Below the pieces are notes generated by a model. That model did no database searches, was not told where the DNA came from, and saw only the letters and a list, made by a program, of their open reading frames with translations. Positions 63,872 to 64,000 of a stretch of DNA of 64,000 nucleotides are shown in pieces. The DNA lies in contig LNGK01000005.1 in the NCBI GenBank assembly GCA_001510575.1, positions 3,472,574 through 3,536,573 of the forward strand, written 5' to 3'. This DNA comes from Knoxdaviesia capensis (Eukaryota > Ascomycota > Sordariomycetes > Microascales > Gondwanamycetaceae). The number at the start of each line of letters is the position of its first letter. Positions within the stretch are counted from its first letter, which is position 1. The position numbers and the translations under genes are program-made.

Positions 63872-64000
63872 ACCTCTCTCCTCCTTTCTTCCTCCACGCC
63901 CCCCTTTCGATCCCTCAGTCCTGTCTCTCTTATTATTCCTTCTCTTCTTGCTTCTCTGTCTCTTCTTTCCCCTTTCTCTCTCCTTCTCTTCTTCTTTCTC
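63872..64000 (+). promoter_or_regulatory. CT-rich tract, probable core promoter or 5' UTR of a gene beyond the window
   Basis: About 130 bp that are almost entirely pyrimidine on the + strand, running off the window. Such tracts commonly precede transcription starts in filamentous fungi, so a + strand gene is expected to the right. An A-rich patch (63,846-63,864) sits just before it. Confidence 0.5.

Overview
The window joins two very different kinds of DNA. Positions 1 to about 59,450 are an AT-rich block in which the dinucleotides CpA and TpG are almost absent, while CpG persists and TpA is hugely over-represented. This is the signature of saturated repeat-induced point mutation (RIP), known from filamentous ascomycetes (Pezizomycotina). 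From about 59,450 to 64,000 the base composition is ordinary, with plentiful CpA/TpG, pyrimidine tracts and microsatellites, as expected of a gene-bearing fungal region. I therefore read this as a filamentous ascomycete with an AT-rich/GC-equilibrated bipartite genome; genus and species cannot be told.

The AT block contains no intact gene. It is a nest of retrotransposons that can be unpacked base by base. The oldest visible layer is a Ty1/copia element, C1 (+ strand, order gag-PR-INT-RT-RNaseH). Six copies of one unusually long (~9.8 kb) Ty3/gypsy-type family with 283-bp LTRs lie in or around it: G0 (+) in C1 gag; G1 (-) in the integrase of G0; G2 (+) in the integrase of G1; G3 (-) near the RNaseH/integrase junction of G2; G4 (+) in the RT of G1; and G5 (+) in the RT of C1. 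Each of the five insertions with both ends in the window has a 4-bp target duplication (AATA, ACGT, AGAG, GGGG, ATAC). The left end of G0 and the 5' part of C1 lie outside the window.

Each gypsy copy has the same plan: 5' LTR; a ~0.95-kb leader with a 24-bp palindrome and two tRNA T-arm-like motifs; gag with a CCHC knuckle; PR-RT-RNaseH-INT; a T-rich ~0.7-kb spacer; a third reading frame of about 330 codons that I do not recognise; ~0.47 kb of 3' non-coding DNA; and the 3' LTR. All coding regions are broken. RIP turned Gln and Trp codons into stops, Cys and His into Tyr, and Met into Ile. The integrase catalytic Glu became Lys in all six copies.

The right flank (59,450 to 64,000) starts with a promoter-like stretch that may be the C1 3' LTR. 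It contains no gene I can name, one 222-bp assembly gap and a G homopolymer, and ends in a CCAAT pair plus a CT-rich tract that looks like the promoter of a + strand gene beyond the window. The most anomalous single item is a 49-bp segment in G5 gag (51,621-51,669). It is the base-by-base complement, not the reverse complement, of the same segment in the four sister copies that cover it.
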